Translations under genes and position numbers: made by a program
Part shown: piece by piece, positions 36,215-45,068 of the stretch
Layout of the letters: each line of letters starts with the position of its first letter
Position numbering within the stretch: position 1 is the stretch's first letter
The notes under the pieces: generated by a model
Told to the model about the DNA's origin: nothing
The model's input: only the letters and a program-made list of their open reading frames with translations
Databases searched by the model: none
Source of the DNA: Desulfovibrio piger
Lineage (GTDB): Bacteria; Desulfobacterota; Desulfovibrionia; Desulfovibrionales; Desulfovibrionaceae
DNA length: 64,000 bases
Assembly (NCBI RefSeq): GCF_951793255.1
Contig: NZ_OX636706.1
Location: 1-64,000, forward strand
Direction of reading: 5' to 3'

Positions 36215-37042
36215 ATGTCCATACAGCCCGTTTTTCTCATGTCCGATATCTTTCCCTTCAGCGCGATCCTGGATTTCCTGCGGGATATCCTCATGCAGGC
36301 CTGGCTCTGCCTGGCCGTCGTCCTGCGCCCCATCGTAGGCGATACCATCGTGGATGCCTTCCCCTTCATCATGGGAGGCACGCTGGTGACCGTGGGCTCG
36401 GTGGCCCTGGCGCTGGGCATGGGGCTGGTACTGGGCGTCCCCATGGCCGTGCTGCAGGTGTACGGTAACGCCCTGGCCCGCCGTCTGGTGGGACTGTATG
36501 TCTGGTTTTTCCGCGGCGTCCCCATCCTGGTGCTGCTCTTCCTTTCCCAGGGGCTTTTCCTTTCCATGGGCTGGATTCTCGAGCCCTTCCTGCTCTCCTG
36601 CCTCGTCATGGGCTGCATCAGCACGGCCTATCAGTCCCAGATCTTCCGGGGCGCCATCGAGAGCCTGCCCCAGGGACAGCTCAAGGCCGCACGCGCCCTG
36701 GGCATGCGCGACCTGACCGCCATCACCTGCATCATCCTGCCGCAGGCCCTGCGCCTTTCCATCCCGGGCTGGGCCAACGAATTTTCCATCCTCCTCAAAG
36801 ACTCCGCCGTCTGTTACCTGCTGGGCACCATGGAGATCATGGCCCGCGTCAATGCCGTGGCCCAGCGTACGCATGAACATCTGGCATTTTTCGCCCTGGC
36901 GGGGGTCATCTATTTCGTTTTGACGCTGATCGTGCTCAAGCTCTTGCGCCGCCTGGAAAACAAGGTCCAGATCCCCGGCTACTCCGCCGGCACGGTGGGC
37001 AGCATGGCCAAAAACACGCAGCATGGGGTAAAGAACGCATGA
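36215..37042 (+). CDS. Amino-acid ABC transporter permease, first subunit
   Basis: The protein is a HisM/GlnP-type permease with about five helices and the EAA-type cytoplasmic loop (GAIESLPQGQLKAARALGM, about residues 148-166) that contacts the ATPase. The start is uncertain: ATG codons at 36215 and 36239 or a GTG at 36167 could serve; I took 36215 because the hairpin ends directly before it. The ATPase gene overlaps its 3-prime end by 4 bases. A second permease follows the ATPase, so the transporter is probably a heterodimer. Confidence 0.9.
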   Translation: MSIQPVFLMSDIFPFSAILDFLRDILMQAWLCLAVVLRPIVGDTIVDAFPFIMGGTLVTVGSVALALGMGLVLGVPMAVLQVYGNALARRLVGLYVWFFRGVPILVLLFLSQGLFLSMGWILEPFLLSCLVMGCISTAYQSQIFRGAIESLPQGQLKAARALGMRDLTAITCIILPQALRLSIPGWANEFSILLKDSAVCYLLGTMEIMARVNAVAQRTHEHLAFFALAGVIYFVLTLIVLKLLRRLENKVQIPGYSAGTVGSMAKNTQHGVKNA

Positions 37043-37788
37043 ACGAAGTTGTCTTGCAGGTAAAAGGCATCAGCAAAAGCCTGGGCGGCAAGTCCATCCT
37101 GGACAATTGCTCCCTGAACATGAAACGCGGCGAGCTCAAGGTCCTCATCGGTCCTTCCGGTGCGGGCAAGAGCACGCTCTTGCAGTGCATCAACTGCCTC
37201 ATCCCCCCGGACAAGGGCGAGATCATCCTTGAAGGCGAAAAGCTCGACTTTTCCAACAAGTCCAAGCTCTGCGCCTTCCGGGCCCAGGTGGGCATGATCT
37301 TCCAGGACTTCAACCTGTTCGACCACCTGACCGCCGAAGAGAACGTGGCCATCGCCCTGCGCAAGGTGCGCGGCATGTCCGCCGCGGCCGCCCGTGAACG
37401 CGCCATGGACGAGCTGGCCCGCGTGGGCCTTGCCCGCCGTGCCCTGCTCTACCCCGCCCAGCTTTCCGGCGGCCAGAAGCAGCGCGTGGCCATGGCCCGC
37501 GCCCTGGCCATGGACCCCAAGGTCATCCTGCTGGACGAGCCTACCTCCGCCCTGGACCCGGAACTGGTGGGCGAAGTGCTCTCCGTCATCCGTGACCTTT
37601 CCAAGGGCGGCATGACCATGATCATGGCCACCCACCAGATGGACTTCGCCCGTGCCCTGGCCCACGAGATCCTGTTCATGGAGCGCGGTGTCATCATCGA
37701 ACAGGGTGCGCCCGAGACCCTGCTGGCCGAAGGCAGCAATACCCGTACCCGCGACTTCTGCGCGCACCTGCTGGATATGGGAGCCTAG
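37039..37788 (+). CDS. Amino-acid ABC transporter ATP-binding protein
   Basis: This 249-residue GlnQ/HisP-type ATPase has Walker A GPSGAGKST (about residues 36-44), the Q-loop IFQDFNLF, the signature LSGGQKQRVAMARALAMDP and Walker B ILLDEPTSALDPEL. It powers the flanking permeases. It overlaps the first permease by 4 bases and the second permease starts 1 base after its stop, indicating tight translational coupling. Confidence 0.95.
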   Translation: MNEVVLQVKGISKSLGGKSILDNCSLNMKRGELKVLIGPSGAGKSTLLQCINCLIPPDKGEIILEGEKLDFSNKSKLCAFRAQVGMIFQDFNLFDHLTAEENVAIALRKVRGMSAAAARERAMDELARVGLARRALLYPAQLSGGQKQRVAMARALAMDPKVILLDEPTSALDPELVGEVLSVIRDLSKGGMTMIMATHQMDFARALAHEILFMERGVIIEQGAPETLLAEGSNTRTRDFCAHLLDMGA

Positions 37789-37789
37789 C

Positions 37790-38461
37790 GTGGTCATCGA
37801 CATCCCCTTTTTCACCCAGGACGTCATCCCGGCCCTCAATCAGGGCCTGAAAGTGTCCATCGCCCTCATCGTCCCGGCCAGTATCCTGGGCTTCGTGGGC
37901 GGCGTGGCACTGGGATGTCTGCGGGCCTTCGGCGGCCCCTGGAGCAGCCGGCTGGGCAACTGGTACACCGCCATCATCCGCGGCGTGCCGCTGGCCGTGC
38001 AGCTGATGATGATCTATTATGCCCTGCCCAAGATGGGCATCTATTTCGAGCCCTACGGCGCCGCCCTGCTGAGCTTCATCCTTTGCAGCGCCGCCTATCA
38101 TTCGGAGTATATCCGCGGGGCCCTGCTCTCCATCCGTCAGGGCCAGATCAAGGCGGCCCAGGCCCTGGGCATGACCACCTTCCAGACCGTGTTCTGGATC
38201 GTCATCCCCCAGGCAGCCCGGCGTGCCCTGCCCGGCTGCGGCAACGAGATCATCTACCTCATCAAGTACAGTTCCCTTGCCATGCTCGTGACCTGTAACG
38301 AGCTCATGAGCGAAGCCAAGGTGCTGGCCTCGGACACCTTCCGCAATACGGAAGTCTTCCTGGCCGTGGGCCTCTACTACCTCATCCTGGTCTCCCTGGC
38401 CACCTGGTGCCTGCGCTGGCTGGAAAAGCGCTACAGCATCCCCGGCTTCGGCAACCGCTAG
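37790..38461 (+). CDS. Amino-acid ABC transporter permease, second subunit
   Basis: The 223-residue HisQ/HisM-type permease has about five helices and the EAA loop (GALLSIRQGQIKAAQALGM). The start is GTG at 37790 directly after the ATPase stop. The long upstream part of the open frame only overlaps the ATPase gene in another frame. It is the last gene of the four-gene transporter operon; a perfect 21-bp GC-rich hairpin follows. Confidence 0.92.
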   Translation: MVIDIPFFTQDVIPALNQGLKVSIALIVPASILGFVGGVALGCLRAFGGPWSSRLGNWYTAIIRGVPLAVQLMMIYYALPKMGIYFEPYGAALLSFILCSAAYHSEYIRGALLSIRQGQIKAAQALGMTTFQTVFWIVIPQAARRALPGCGNEIIYLIKYSSLAMLVTCNELMSEAKVLASDTFRNTEVFLAVGLYYLILVSLATWCLRWLEKRYSIPGFGNR

Positions 38462-38474
38462 TTTCCTTTTTCAT

Positions 38475-38525
38475 GAGGGGAGGGGAACCCCCTCTGCTAA
38501 CGCGAGAGGGGGTTCCCCTCCCCTC
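38475..38525. repeat. Perfect 21-bp GC-rich palindrome (REP-like), copy 1
   Basis: Positions 38475-38495 and 38505-38525 are exact reverse complements around a 9-base loop (GCTAACGCG). The segment after it (AAACTCCCCTCCCTTCCCCC) recurs in inverted form at the second copy. It may also end the ABC operon, but no T run follows directly. Confidence 0.8.
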
Positions 38526-38603
38526 AAACTCCCCTCCCTTCCCCCAGCGCGTTTTGCTTAAAAAGCTGCGCCAACAGGCAGGGAAGCTTATCTGCAAGGC
38601 AAC

Positions 38604-38638
38604 AAAAGGCGCTGCCCGCATACGCGGACAGCGCCTTT
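38604..38638. terminator. Hairpin with AAAGGCGCTG/CAGCGCCTTT arms
   Basis: The arms AAAGGCGCTGCCC-type and matching GACAGCGCCTTT close over a CGCATACGCG core, followed by TTATT on the plus strand. No gene lies between it and the ABC operon, so it may be a leftover terminator. Confidence 0.5.
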
Positions 38639-39002
38639 CCTTATTCGTACGAATACCACCTGGTTCCTGCTCTGGCTCTGAAAGACTCTTTCCTCCATAG
38701 CCTCTTCTACCGCGCCTTCCACACAGTTTTGTGCCTTTTTACGAATATCCGTGTCGCCCTTTCCTGCCTTACAAGAAAGGGATCGCAATCCGGACCAGAA
38801 AGGCATTTGGTCGGCAACGGCCTTTTGTACTTTGGAAAATCTCTCCGGGAAGCTGCCACGGTATCAGCAACGGCCGCATTGCTGCTGTGCCAACCTAACA
38901 GGCCCAAGATCCCCCGGATAAAAAAGTTCGCAGCATCCAGAGCCATCACCATAAAAAATCCCCCTCCCCGCTGAAGCGCGCTGGGGAGGGGGTGGGGAAT
39001 TT

Positions 39003-39124
39003 GAGGGGCGGGGGAACACCTCTCGCGCTGGCAGCGACCGGATGGCGGCCCCTTGGGCCGTGCCCGTTGCGACGAAGGAATCTACGGGCATCGACAGCGG
39101 AGATGCGGGGGTCCCCCGCCCCTC
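39003..39124. repeat. REP-like repeat, copy 2, with widely separated arms
   Basis: GAGGGGCGGGGGA at 39003-39015 is the exact complement of 39112-39124. The arms enclose about 96 bases that contain further short inverted repeats. The repeat is in inverted orientation relative to copy 1 and borders the iorB 3-prime end. Confidence 0.65.
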
Positions 39125-39150
39125 AGCAAAACAACACGGCCATGCTGCTG

Positions 39151-39759
39151 TTACATATGCAGGGCGGCCTGACCGAGTTCCAAAGCCTTGAGGTTGGAGG
39201 CCTGCAGCTTGGCGGGCAGGTATTTTTCGATGGCGGCCTTGAGGGCGTCGATACCGAAGGGCAGCAGACCCGAGGCACAGACAGCGGCCAGCAGCACGGT
39301 ATTGCCCGCCTGGGCGGCACCGGCCTGGATGCCCAGCTCGCGGCAGGCCAGGAAATGGCACTGGCTGGCAACGGCACGGGACTTCTGCTCGATCTCTTCC
39401 ATGGAAGGATATGCAGCCATGCCCAGCGACACGCTCAGGGGCGGCATGGGATCACGGCTGGAGAAGATGACGCCGCCGGGGCGCAGGTACGGCAGACCGC
39501 GCAGGGTCTCCAGGGGCTCGAAGCCCAGCAGGATGTCGGCCTCGCCAAGATCCAGCTTGGGCGAACGCCAGCCGCCCAGCAGCAGCACGGATTCCACCAC
39601 ACCGCCGCGCTGGGCCATGCCGTGGACTTCGCCGGCCACCACTTCCTGCCCGGCATCCAGAGCGGTGCGGGCCAGCAGGGTGGTGGCGGTCAGTGTGCCC
39701 TGTCCGCCCACGCCGGTGAAGAAGATACGAAGACGCTTTTGTTTGTCGCTATGTTGCAT
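39151..39759 (-). CDS. iorB: Indolepyruvate:ferredoxin oxidoreductase beta subunit
   Basis: IorB pairs with IorA to oxidise aryl pyruvates (indolepyruvate and phenylpyruvate) to aryl-acetyl-CoA with ferredoxin. The 202-residue protein has the gamma-type fold: FTGVGGQGTLTATTLLARTA (about residues 9-29) and EVHGMAQRGGVVES. I chose the ATG at 39759 with GAGGTG upstream; a GTG at 39771 is the alternative. Its start follows iorA by 12 bases, so they are co-translated. Confidence 0.92.
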   Translation of the reverse strand: MQHSDKQKRLRIFFTGVGGQGTLTATTLLARTALDAGQEVVAGEVHGMAQRGGVVESVLLLGGWRSPKLDLGEADILLGFEPLETLRGLPYLRPGGVIFSSRDPMPPLSVSLGMAAYPSMEEIEQKSRAVASQCHFLACRELGIQAGAAQAGNTVLLAAVCASGLLPFGIDALKAAIEKYLPAKLQASNLKALELGQAALHM

Positions 39760-39771
39760 AATACACCTCAC

Positions 39772-41625
39772 CTAGGCGCGCTTTCTGGCCTTGAAGGCCT
39801 TGGGGGCCACCTGCAGACAGACCATGCAGCCGGTGCAGAGATTTTCATCCACAGCCACGTCCTCGCCATTGCGATAGAAAGCGGGGCAGGCCAGTTCTTC
39901 CAGACAGCGCTGGGCATCGGCGCCCTGCTCGGCCACATAGGCCACCTGGGCGGCGGCCTTCTTGAGGCGGCGGCGGGCATAGAGCACGCAGGGTTCTTCC
40001 GCGATGATGACGCGCACGCCCTTCTTGTCGCGCATGTCTTCCAGGGCCGAATGCAGGGCCTTGAGGTTGTAGGAACGGACCTTCACACATTCGGTGACGC
40101 CCAGGCCGCGCACCACGGATTCGATATCCAGATGCATGGCCTCTTCACCGAGGATGTCCTGCAGCATGCCGGGATTGGGCTGGTGGCCGGTCATGGCGGT
40201 GGTGCCGTTGTCGAGGATGACCACCAGGATGTCGTGCTTGTTGAACACGGCGTTGGCCAGGCCGGTCATGCCGGAATGGAAGAAGGTGGAGTCACCGATG
40301 AAGGCCACCACCGGCTTGCCGGAAGCCCGGGCAAAACCGCTGCCGGCGGACACGGAGGAGCCCATGCAGACCAGGAAGTCGGCCATGCGCAGGGGCGGCA
40401 GCATGCCCAGGGTGTAGCAGCCGATGTCGCTGGAATAGTAGGCGTCGTCGCCAAAGGTGTGGCGGACGGCGTAGTAGACGGCGCGGTGGGAGCAGCCGGC
40501 GCAAAGGTTCGGCGGACGCACGGGCAGCTCGCGGACCACGGGCGAAGAGGCCTTGACCGGGCAGGGGCAGTCCAGATAATCGGCCACGCGGCGCAGGACC
40601 AGGGTGGTGGAGTATTCGCCCAGCGCGGTGAGGGTCTCGTCCTTGCCTTCGATGCGGGCCTTGCAGCCGCACTTCTGGGCCAGGGCGCGCACGCTGCCTT
40701 CCAGCAGAGGCTCGCCTTCTTCCAGCACCAGCACGCGGTCGCAGGACTGCAGGAAGGCTTCGATACGGCCTTCGGGCAGGGGCCAGGTCATGCCCAGCTC
40801 GAGCACGCGCACGCGCTCTTCCCAGCCGCCGGAGGCCAGGGCGTCGGCCAGATAGTTGCGGGCCACACCGCTGGCGATGATGCCCAGACGGCAGCCTTCG
40901 GGGCCGTATTCACGGCTGAAGCGGCTGGACTCGGCAAAGGCGCGGGCCTTTTCCATGATCTCCAGCAGGGAGCGGTGACGGCCACGGGCCACGGCGGGCA
41001 CGGGCACGAAGCGGCCGGGATTGCGCTGGAAGTCCACGATGGGCGCGGGACCCGCCGGCAGATCGTCGAATTCCACATTGCCGCGCATATGGCTGACGCG
41101 GGTGGTGGTACGCAGCAGCACGGGCTGCTGGAGCTCGCGGGCCAGGCGGAAGGCCTCGCGGGTCATGTCCTTGGCTTCCTGGGCGGACACAGGCTCGAAA
41201 CAGGGCAGGGAGGCAAAGCGCGCATAGTAGCGGTTGTCCTGCTCGTTCTGGCTGGAGTGGCAGCCGGGGTCATCGGCGGAGAGCACCACCAGACCGCCGG
41301 GCAGGCCGGTGTAGACCGAGGTGAACAGCGGGTCGGCCGCCACGTTGAGGCCCACGTGCTTCATGGTCACCAGGGCCTGGGCACCGCCCAGGGCCGCACC
41401 GGCGGCCACTTCGAAGGCGACCTTCTCGTTGACCGCGTACTCGATCTTGTAGCGGCCCTCGCCCCCCAGTTTGTAAAAGGTATCCGGCACTTCGGAAGAA
41501 GGCGTGCCAGGATAGCAGGTGACCATGTTCACGCCGGCTTCAAGCGCGCCGCGTACGATGGCTTCATTGCCCAGCAAAACGTGGCGCTCGCCACGCGCCC
41601 CGTGCAGCAGAGGATGTTTGCTCAT
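39772..41625 (-). CDS. iorA: Indolepyruvate:ferredoxin oxidoreductase alpha subunit with degenerate ferredoxin motifs
   Basis: IorA carries thiamine diphosphate and normally has two C-terminal [4Fe-4S] sites. The 617-residue protein has the pyrimidine-binding part (YPGTPSSEVPDTF), the TPP domain (GDSTFFHSGM, and the LDNGTTAMTGHQPNPG motif) and the C-terminal ferredoxin-like tail. That tail is abnormal: the first site shows only the ...C....CPAF end, and the second is CTGCMVCLQVAPKAF, where the last Cys is Ala. See the findings. The ATG follows GGAGGACAC. iorB follows. Confidence 0.93.
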   Translation of the reverse strand: MSKHPLLHGARGERHVLLGNEAIVRGALEAGVNMVTCYPGTPSSEVPDTFYKLGGEGRYKIEYAVNEKVAFEVAAGAALGGAQALVTMKHVGLNVAADPLFTSVYTGLPGGLVVLSADDPGCHSSQNEQDNRYYARFASLPCFEPVSAQEAKDMTREAFRLARELQQPVLLRTTTRVSHMRGNVEFDDLPAGPAPIVDFQRNPGRFVPVPAVARGRHRSLLEIMEKARAFAESSRFSREYGPEGCRLGIIASGVARNYLADALASGGWEERVRVLELGMTWPLPEGRIEAFLQSCDRVLVLEEGEPLLEGSVRALAQKCGCKARIEGKDETLTALGEYSTTLVLRRVADYLDCPCPVKASSPVVRELPVRPPNLCAGCSHRAVYYAVRHTFGDDAYYSSDIGCYTLGMLPPLRMADFLVCMGSSVSAGSGFARASGKPVVAFIGDSTFFHSGMTGLANAVFNKHDILVVILDNGTTAMTGHQPNPGMLQDILGEEAMHLDIESVVRGLGVTECVKVRSYNLKALHSALEDMRDKKGVRVIIAEEPCVLYARRRLKKAAAQVAYVAEQGADAQRCLEELACPAFYRNGEDVAVDENLCTGCMVCLQVAPKAFKARKRA

Positions 41626-41674
41626 GTGTCCTCCCGGCCCGTGCGCGTCGGCAGAGGGGCCGCCAACGTTCTTA

Positions 41675-42382
41675 CTACTTGTTCTCCGCGCCGTCCTTCA
41701 CGGGCGCGGTCTTGCCACCGCCCAGCGCTTCCGCGCGCGAGCGGTAAAACTCACCGTCCAGACCAGGCTGCGAGGCGGCCAGGGCTTCATAGGCGGCAAC
41801 GGCCACATCGGTCTTGCCCGCCGCTTCGGCGGCTTCGCCCAGCAGCATGCGCAGGGTGGCACGGCCGTCCTCGGTGGCGCGGCTCTCCAGGCCCTGCAGC
41901 AGGGTCACGGCATCAGCGGGACGATCCAGCTTGATCAGCGCGCCGGCCTGGCCCAGAGCGGCCATCAGGCCCATGGCACCGTCGGCGTCCAGCTTGGCCG
42001 CCGTGGCATAGGCCTGTTCGGCACGGCTGTAATCCTGATCCTGCATGGCGAACTCGGCCTGCATCAGATAGATGCTGTAACGCATGTTCTCGGGAGCTTT
42101 GGCTGCCAGGTCGTCCAGCGCCTTGAGGCGATCCCCGCCCTTCATGGTGATGCCGATACGCGCCAGTTCGGTCTGGGCCTCGGCCTGCAGGCCGCCCTGA
42201 TGCCAGCGCCACACGGCGGTGCCTACCAGGGCCACCAGAAGGACGACCACCACGCCCACGATCAGCCCGCTGTTGCGCACGATGAACTGCAGCAGCGGTG
42301 CGCTTTCCGCGCTCACCTCAGCCTTGAGGTCATTGAGCAGGGTAGGAGATTCAGGGGTATTCTGAGGTCTGACAGGATTCAT
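41675..42382 (-). CDS. Membrane-anchored TPR protein (YfgM-like)
   Basis: The 235-residue protein has a short cytoplasmic start, a single membrane helix (about residues 37-60, LIVGVVVVLLVALVGTAVW), and a helical repeat domain resembling the TPR_21/YfgM family. YfgM in E. coli helps SecYEG-dependent secretion and is linked to periplasmic chaperones. The same role here is an inference from topology and repeats. I chose the ATG at 42382 (MNPVRPQ); an in-frame TTG lies 7 codons upstream. Confidence 0.75.
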   Translation of the reverse strand: MNPVRPQNTPESPTLLNDLKAEVSAESAPLLQFIVRNSGLIVGVVVVLLVALVGTAVWRWHQGGLQAEAQTELARIGITMKGGDRLKALDDLAAKAPENMRYSIYLMQAEFAMQDQDYSRAEQAYATAAKLDADGAMGLMAALGQAGALIKLDRPADAVTLLQGLESRATEDGRATLRMLLGEAAEAAGKTDVAVAAYEALAASQPGLDGEFYRSRAEALGGGKTAPVKDGAENK

Positions 42383-42701
42383 TTCTTTCAGTGCTCCTTG
42401 CAAAAGCTTCGCCCGCGGTCGCCGGAGCTGTCACGGTGCGGTCTATTTATGTAGGATAGGGAGCGGCCTTCTGTCAAAGAAAAACCCCTGCCGGCAGTAG
42501 GGAATCCCAAAGCCGGACGCTCCTCTTCCCGGGAGGGCGTTGGCCGGAAACCGGAGGCATATCCGCCTTCCGCACCGGCGCCTTTCCCCCCAAAAAAAGA
42601 AGGATATCCGGGCGTACAGCGGCATCCCGTACAGGGGGCCGTCCCCTTGCCCTCGTTCCTGCGGCAGCGTATAGAGAGACGAGCCAACCCAAGGAGCCCG
42701 T
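42383..42701. other. Intergenic region between the TPR gene and proA
   Basis: No gene is supported. It contains GC-rich sequence with repeated CCGGAAACCGGA-type motifs and the probable promoters for both divergent genes, which I cannot resolve. The proA ribosome-binding site AAGGAG lies at its right end. Confidence 0.5.
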
Positions 42702-43961
42702 ATGACTTTGGCACAAGAAATGACCCTGCTCGGCCAAAAGGCCAAGGAAGCCGCCCGCCTGCTGGCCAAGGCCAGCCCCGCGGCCAAGAACGCCGCCCTC
42801 ACCCGTCTGGCCGCCCTGCTCGAAGAGCGGGAAGCCGAGCTGCGCACCGCCAACGCGCAGGATCTGGACGCGGCCCGCGCCCGGGGCCTGGACGCCCCCC
42901 GCATGGACCGCCTGACCCTGCATCCCGCCGTACTGGCCGACATGCGCGCCGCCTGCCTGCATGTGGCCGGTCTGCCCGACCCCGTAGGCGCCATGGACAG
43001 CCAGTGGCAGCGCCCCAACGGCCTGCTGGTGGGCCGCATGCGCGTGCCGCTGGGCGTCATCGCCATGATCTACGAGGCCCGCCCCAACGTGACCATCGAC
43101 GCGGCCATCCTCTGCCTGAAGGCGGGCAATGCCGTGATCCTGCGCGGCGGCAGCGAGGCCCTGCACTCCAACACCGCTCTGGCCGCCCTGCTGCGCCAGG
43201 CCCTGGAAGAAGCCGGTCTGCCCGCCGATGCGGCCCAGCTGGTGACGATCACGGATCACGCCGCGGTCACCGAGCTGTGCAAGCTCGACCAGTATATCGA
43301 CGTCATGATCCCGCGCGGTGGCGAAGGTCTGGTGCGTGCCGTGACCGAAGCCGCCACCATGCCGGTGCTCAAGCATTACAAGGGCGTCTGCCATGCCTTC
43401 GTGGACGCGGATGCGGACCTGGACAAGGCCCTGGACATCGTTTTCAACGGCAAGGTGCAGCGTCCCGGCGTCTGCAACGCCCTGGAGTGCCTGCTGGTGC
43501 ACAAGGACTGCGCCGCGGCCTTCCTGCCCCGAGTGGGCCGGCGTCTGGGCGAGGCCGGTGTGGAGTTCCGCGCCTGCCCCGCTTCCCTGCCGCTGCTGGG
43601 CCCCACGGCCAAGGCCCAGAGCCCCGACGATCTGGGACAGGAATTCCACGCCCTGATCCTGGCCGTCCGCGTGGTGGACGACATGGATGCGGCCCTGGCA
43701 CACATCGCCCGCTACGGTTCCAACCACACGGAGATCATCTGCACCAACGATCACGAGCACGCCATGCGCTTTTTGCGTGAGGCCGATGCCTCCATGGTGG
43801 CGGTCAATGCCTCCACCCGCTTCAACGATGGCGGCCAGCTGGGCCTTGGTGCGGAGATCGGCATCTCCACCTCCAAGCTCCATGCCTATGGCCCCATGGG
43901 CGTGCAGGAACTGACCACCACCAAGTTCGTGGTCTTCGGTCAGGGGCAGGTGCGGCAATAG
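42702..43961 (+). CDS. proA: Glutamate-5-semialdehyde dehydrogenase (gamma-glutamyl phosphate reductase)
   Basis: ProA reduces gamma-glutamyl phosphate to glutamate-5-semialdehyde in proline synthesis with NADPH. The 419-residue enzyme shows the NAD-binding region (IYEARPNVTIDAAILCLKAGNAVILRGG) and the catalytic Cys in RPGVCNALE (about residue 260), with VNASTRFNDGGQLGLGAEIGIS near the C-terminus. Length and motifs are normal. It precedes nadD by 2 bases, so they share a message. Confidence 0.96.
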   Translation: MTLAQEMTLLGQKAKEAARLLAKASPAAKNAALTRLAALLEEREAELRTANAQDLDAARARGLDAPRMDRLTLHPAVLADMRAACLHVAGLPDPVGAMDSQWQRPNGLLVGRMRVPLGVIAMIYEARPNVTIDAAILCLKAGNAVILRGGSEALHSNTALAALLRQALEEAGLPADAAQLVTITDHAAVTELCKLDQYIDVMIPRGGEGLVRAVTEAATMPVLKHYKGVCHAFVDADADLDKALDIVFNGKVQRPGVCNALECLLVHKDCAAAFLPRVGRRLGEAGVEFRACPASLPLLGPTAKAQSPDDLGQEFHALILAVRVVDDMDAALAHIARYGSNHTEIICTNDHEHAMRFLREADASMVAVNASTRFNDGGQLGLGAEIGISTSKLHAYGPMGVQELTTTKFVVFGQGQVRQ

Positions 43962-43963
43962 AC

Positions 43964-44677
43964 ATGGACGGGAAGCGCGCAGCGGGCCGGGCCCTGTTCG
44001 GCGGCAGTTTCAACCCGCCGCATGTGGGGCATCTGCGTCTGGCCATCGAAATGGCGGAGACCTTGCGCCCCCTGGCCGACAGCGTGGAGCTGATGCCCTG
44101 CGCCGCACCGCCGCACAAGGTGGTGAGCGGCCTGCTGCCCTTCGACCTGCGTGCCGCCATGGTGGAAGCCTGTCTGGACGGCCTGCCCGGCCTTTCGTGC
44201 AATCGCATGGAAGCCGGACGTCCCGGTCTTTCCTATACCTGGGACACCTTGCAGGCCTGTCGTGAAGAAACACCGGAACGGCCCCTGTTCTTCATCCTCG
44301 GCAACCCGGACTATGCCCTGCTGCCCCACTGGCACCGGGGGCTGGAACTGCCCGAGCTCTGCCAGCTGGTGGTGGTGCCGCGCGGTGAGGGCTCGGAAAA
44401 GAACTTTCTTGCCGCCACGGAAAGCATGTGGCCCGGTGCCCGGCCGTGCGAGCCTGTCCTGCCCGGGAGCCGCCGCATGCGCCTGCCCGGCGGCGGGCAG
44501 GTCCACTTCGTGCCCCTGCCGTGGATCTCGGTCAGTGCCTCGCGCATCCGCCACCGCTGGCTGCACGGCCTGAACGTGGATTTTCTGGTGCCCAAGCCCG
44601 TACTGGAGCTGCTGGACGCCCACCGAGAGACCGTGCTGGCGCACTGGCTGCCCGAGGTCAAAACGGACGAGGCCTGA
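43964..44677 (+). CDS. nadD: Nicotinate-nucleotide adenylyltransferase NadD
   Basis: NadD adenylates nicotinate mononucleotide in NAD synthesis. The 237-residue protein has the nucleotidyltransferase signature ALFGGSFNPPHVGHLRLA (about residues 10-27) and the C-terminal ISVSASRIRHRW that matches the ISxxxIR motif. It follows proA immediately. It is the last core-genome gene before the tRNA-Ser and the island. Confidence 0.94.
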   Translation: MDGKRAAGRALFGGSFNPPHVGHLRLAIEMAETLRPLADSVELMPCAAPPHKVVSGLLPFDLRAAMVEACLDGLPGLSCNRMEAGRPGLSYTWDTLQACREETPERPLFFILGNPDYALLPHWHRGLELPELCQLVVVPRGEGSEKNFLAATESMWPGARPCEPVLPGSRRMRLPGGGQVHFVPLPWISVSASRIRHRWLHGLNVDFLVPKPVLELLDAHRETVLAHWLPEVKTDEA

Positions 44678-44772
44678 TGCCGTCCGGGCTGCAAGAAAAC
44701 TTATTGCTTTTTTCGCCGAAACAGACTAAATAATGCCTTCGGCCTTGCTGTGCATGCACAGCTCCAAAGAGC

Positions 44773-44869
<97 letters not shown>

Positions 44870-44880
44870 AAAAAATTTTC

Positions 44881-44927
44881 AGAAGTCCTTTTAGGTGCGT
44901 AATCACCTGAAAGAACTTCTTTTTTTA
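44881..44927 (+). terminator. Hairpin terminator after tRNA-Ser
   Basis: AGAAGTCCTTTTAGGTG and CACCTGAAAGAACTTCT pair around CGTAAT and are followed by seven T. It lies 13 bases after the tRNA gene and may end the tRNA transcript or insulate the integrase. Confidence 0.85.
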
Positions 44928-44955
44928 TCCTCTGTACGTCCAGCGTAGTATATTG

Positions 44956-45043
44956 TTGTGCACCTTGGTGGGTACCCGTAGCGAGGAAGTTGTGCTAAAA
45001 TATGTGTACCTTCATAAAAAGGCCACCATAGCAAGGTGCACAA
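44956..45043. repeat. TGTG(C/T)ACCTT repeats upstream of the integrase gene
   Basis: TTGTGCACCTTG at 44956-44967 is the exact complement of 45032-45043. A further direct copy, TGTGTACCTT, lies at 45003-45012. Three copies of a 10-base motif in the 110 bases before the integrase gene look like arm-type recombinase sites or a repressor operator for the integrase promoter. Confidence 0.6.
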
Positions 45044-45068
45044 TTTTTTACTCGCGTGGAGAAAGCAC

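Larger units (their letters stand above)
38462..39150. other. Gene-free region with inverted copies of a GC-rich palindromic repeat
   Basis: No gene is supported over about 690 bases. A 21-bp hairpin lies at 38475-38525. A second, inverted copy of the same kind of repeat lies at 38961-39124. Between them is a hairpin at 38604-38638 and otherwise plain sequence. The right-hand copy sits just before the iorB stop codon. These look like REP/REPIN-type intergenic repeats. Confidence 0.6.

Noticed and set aside
38707..38974. Short open frames in the gene-free region after the ABC operon
   Set aside because: They lack ribosome-binding sites and conserved features and overlap the repeat copies.
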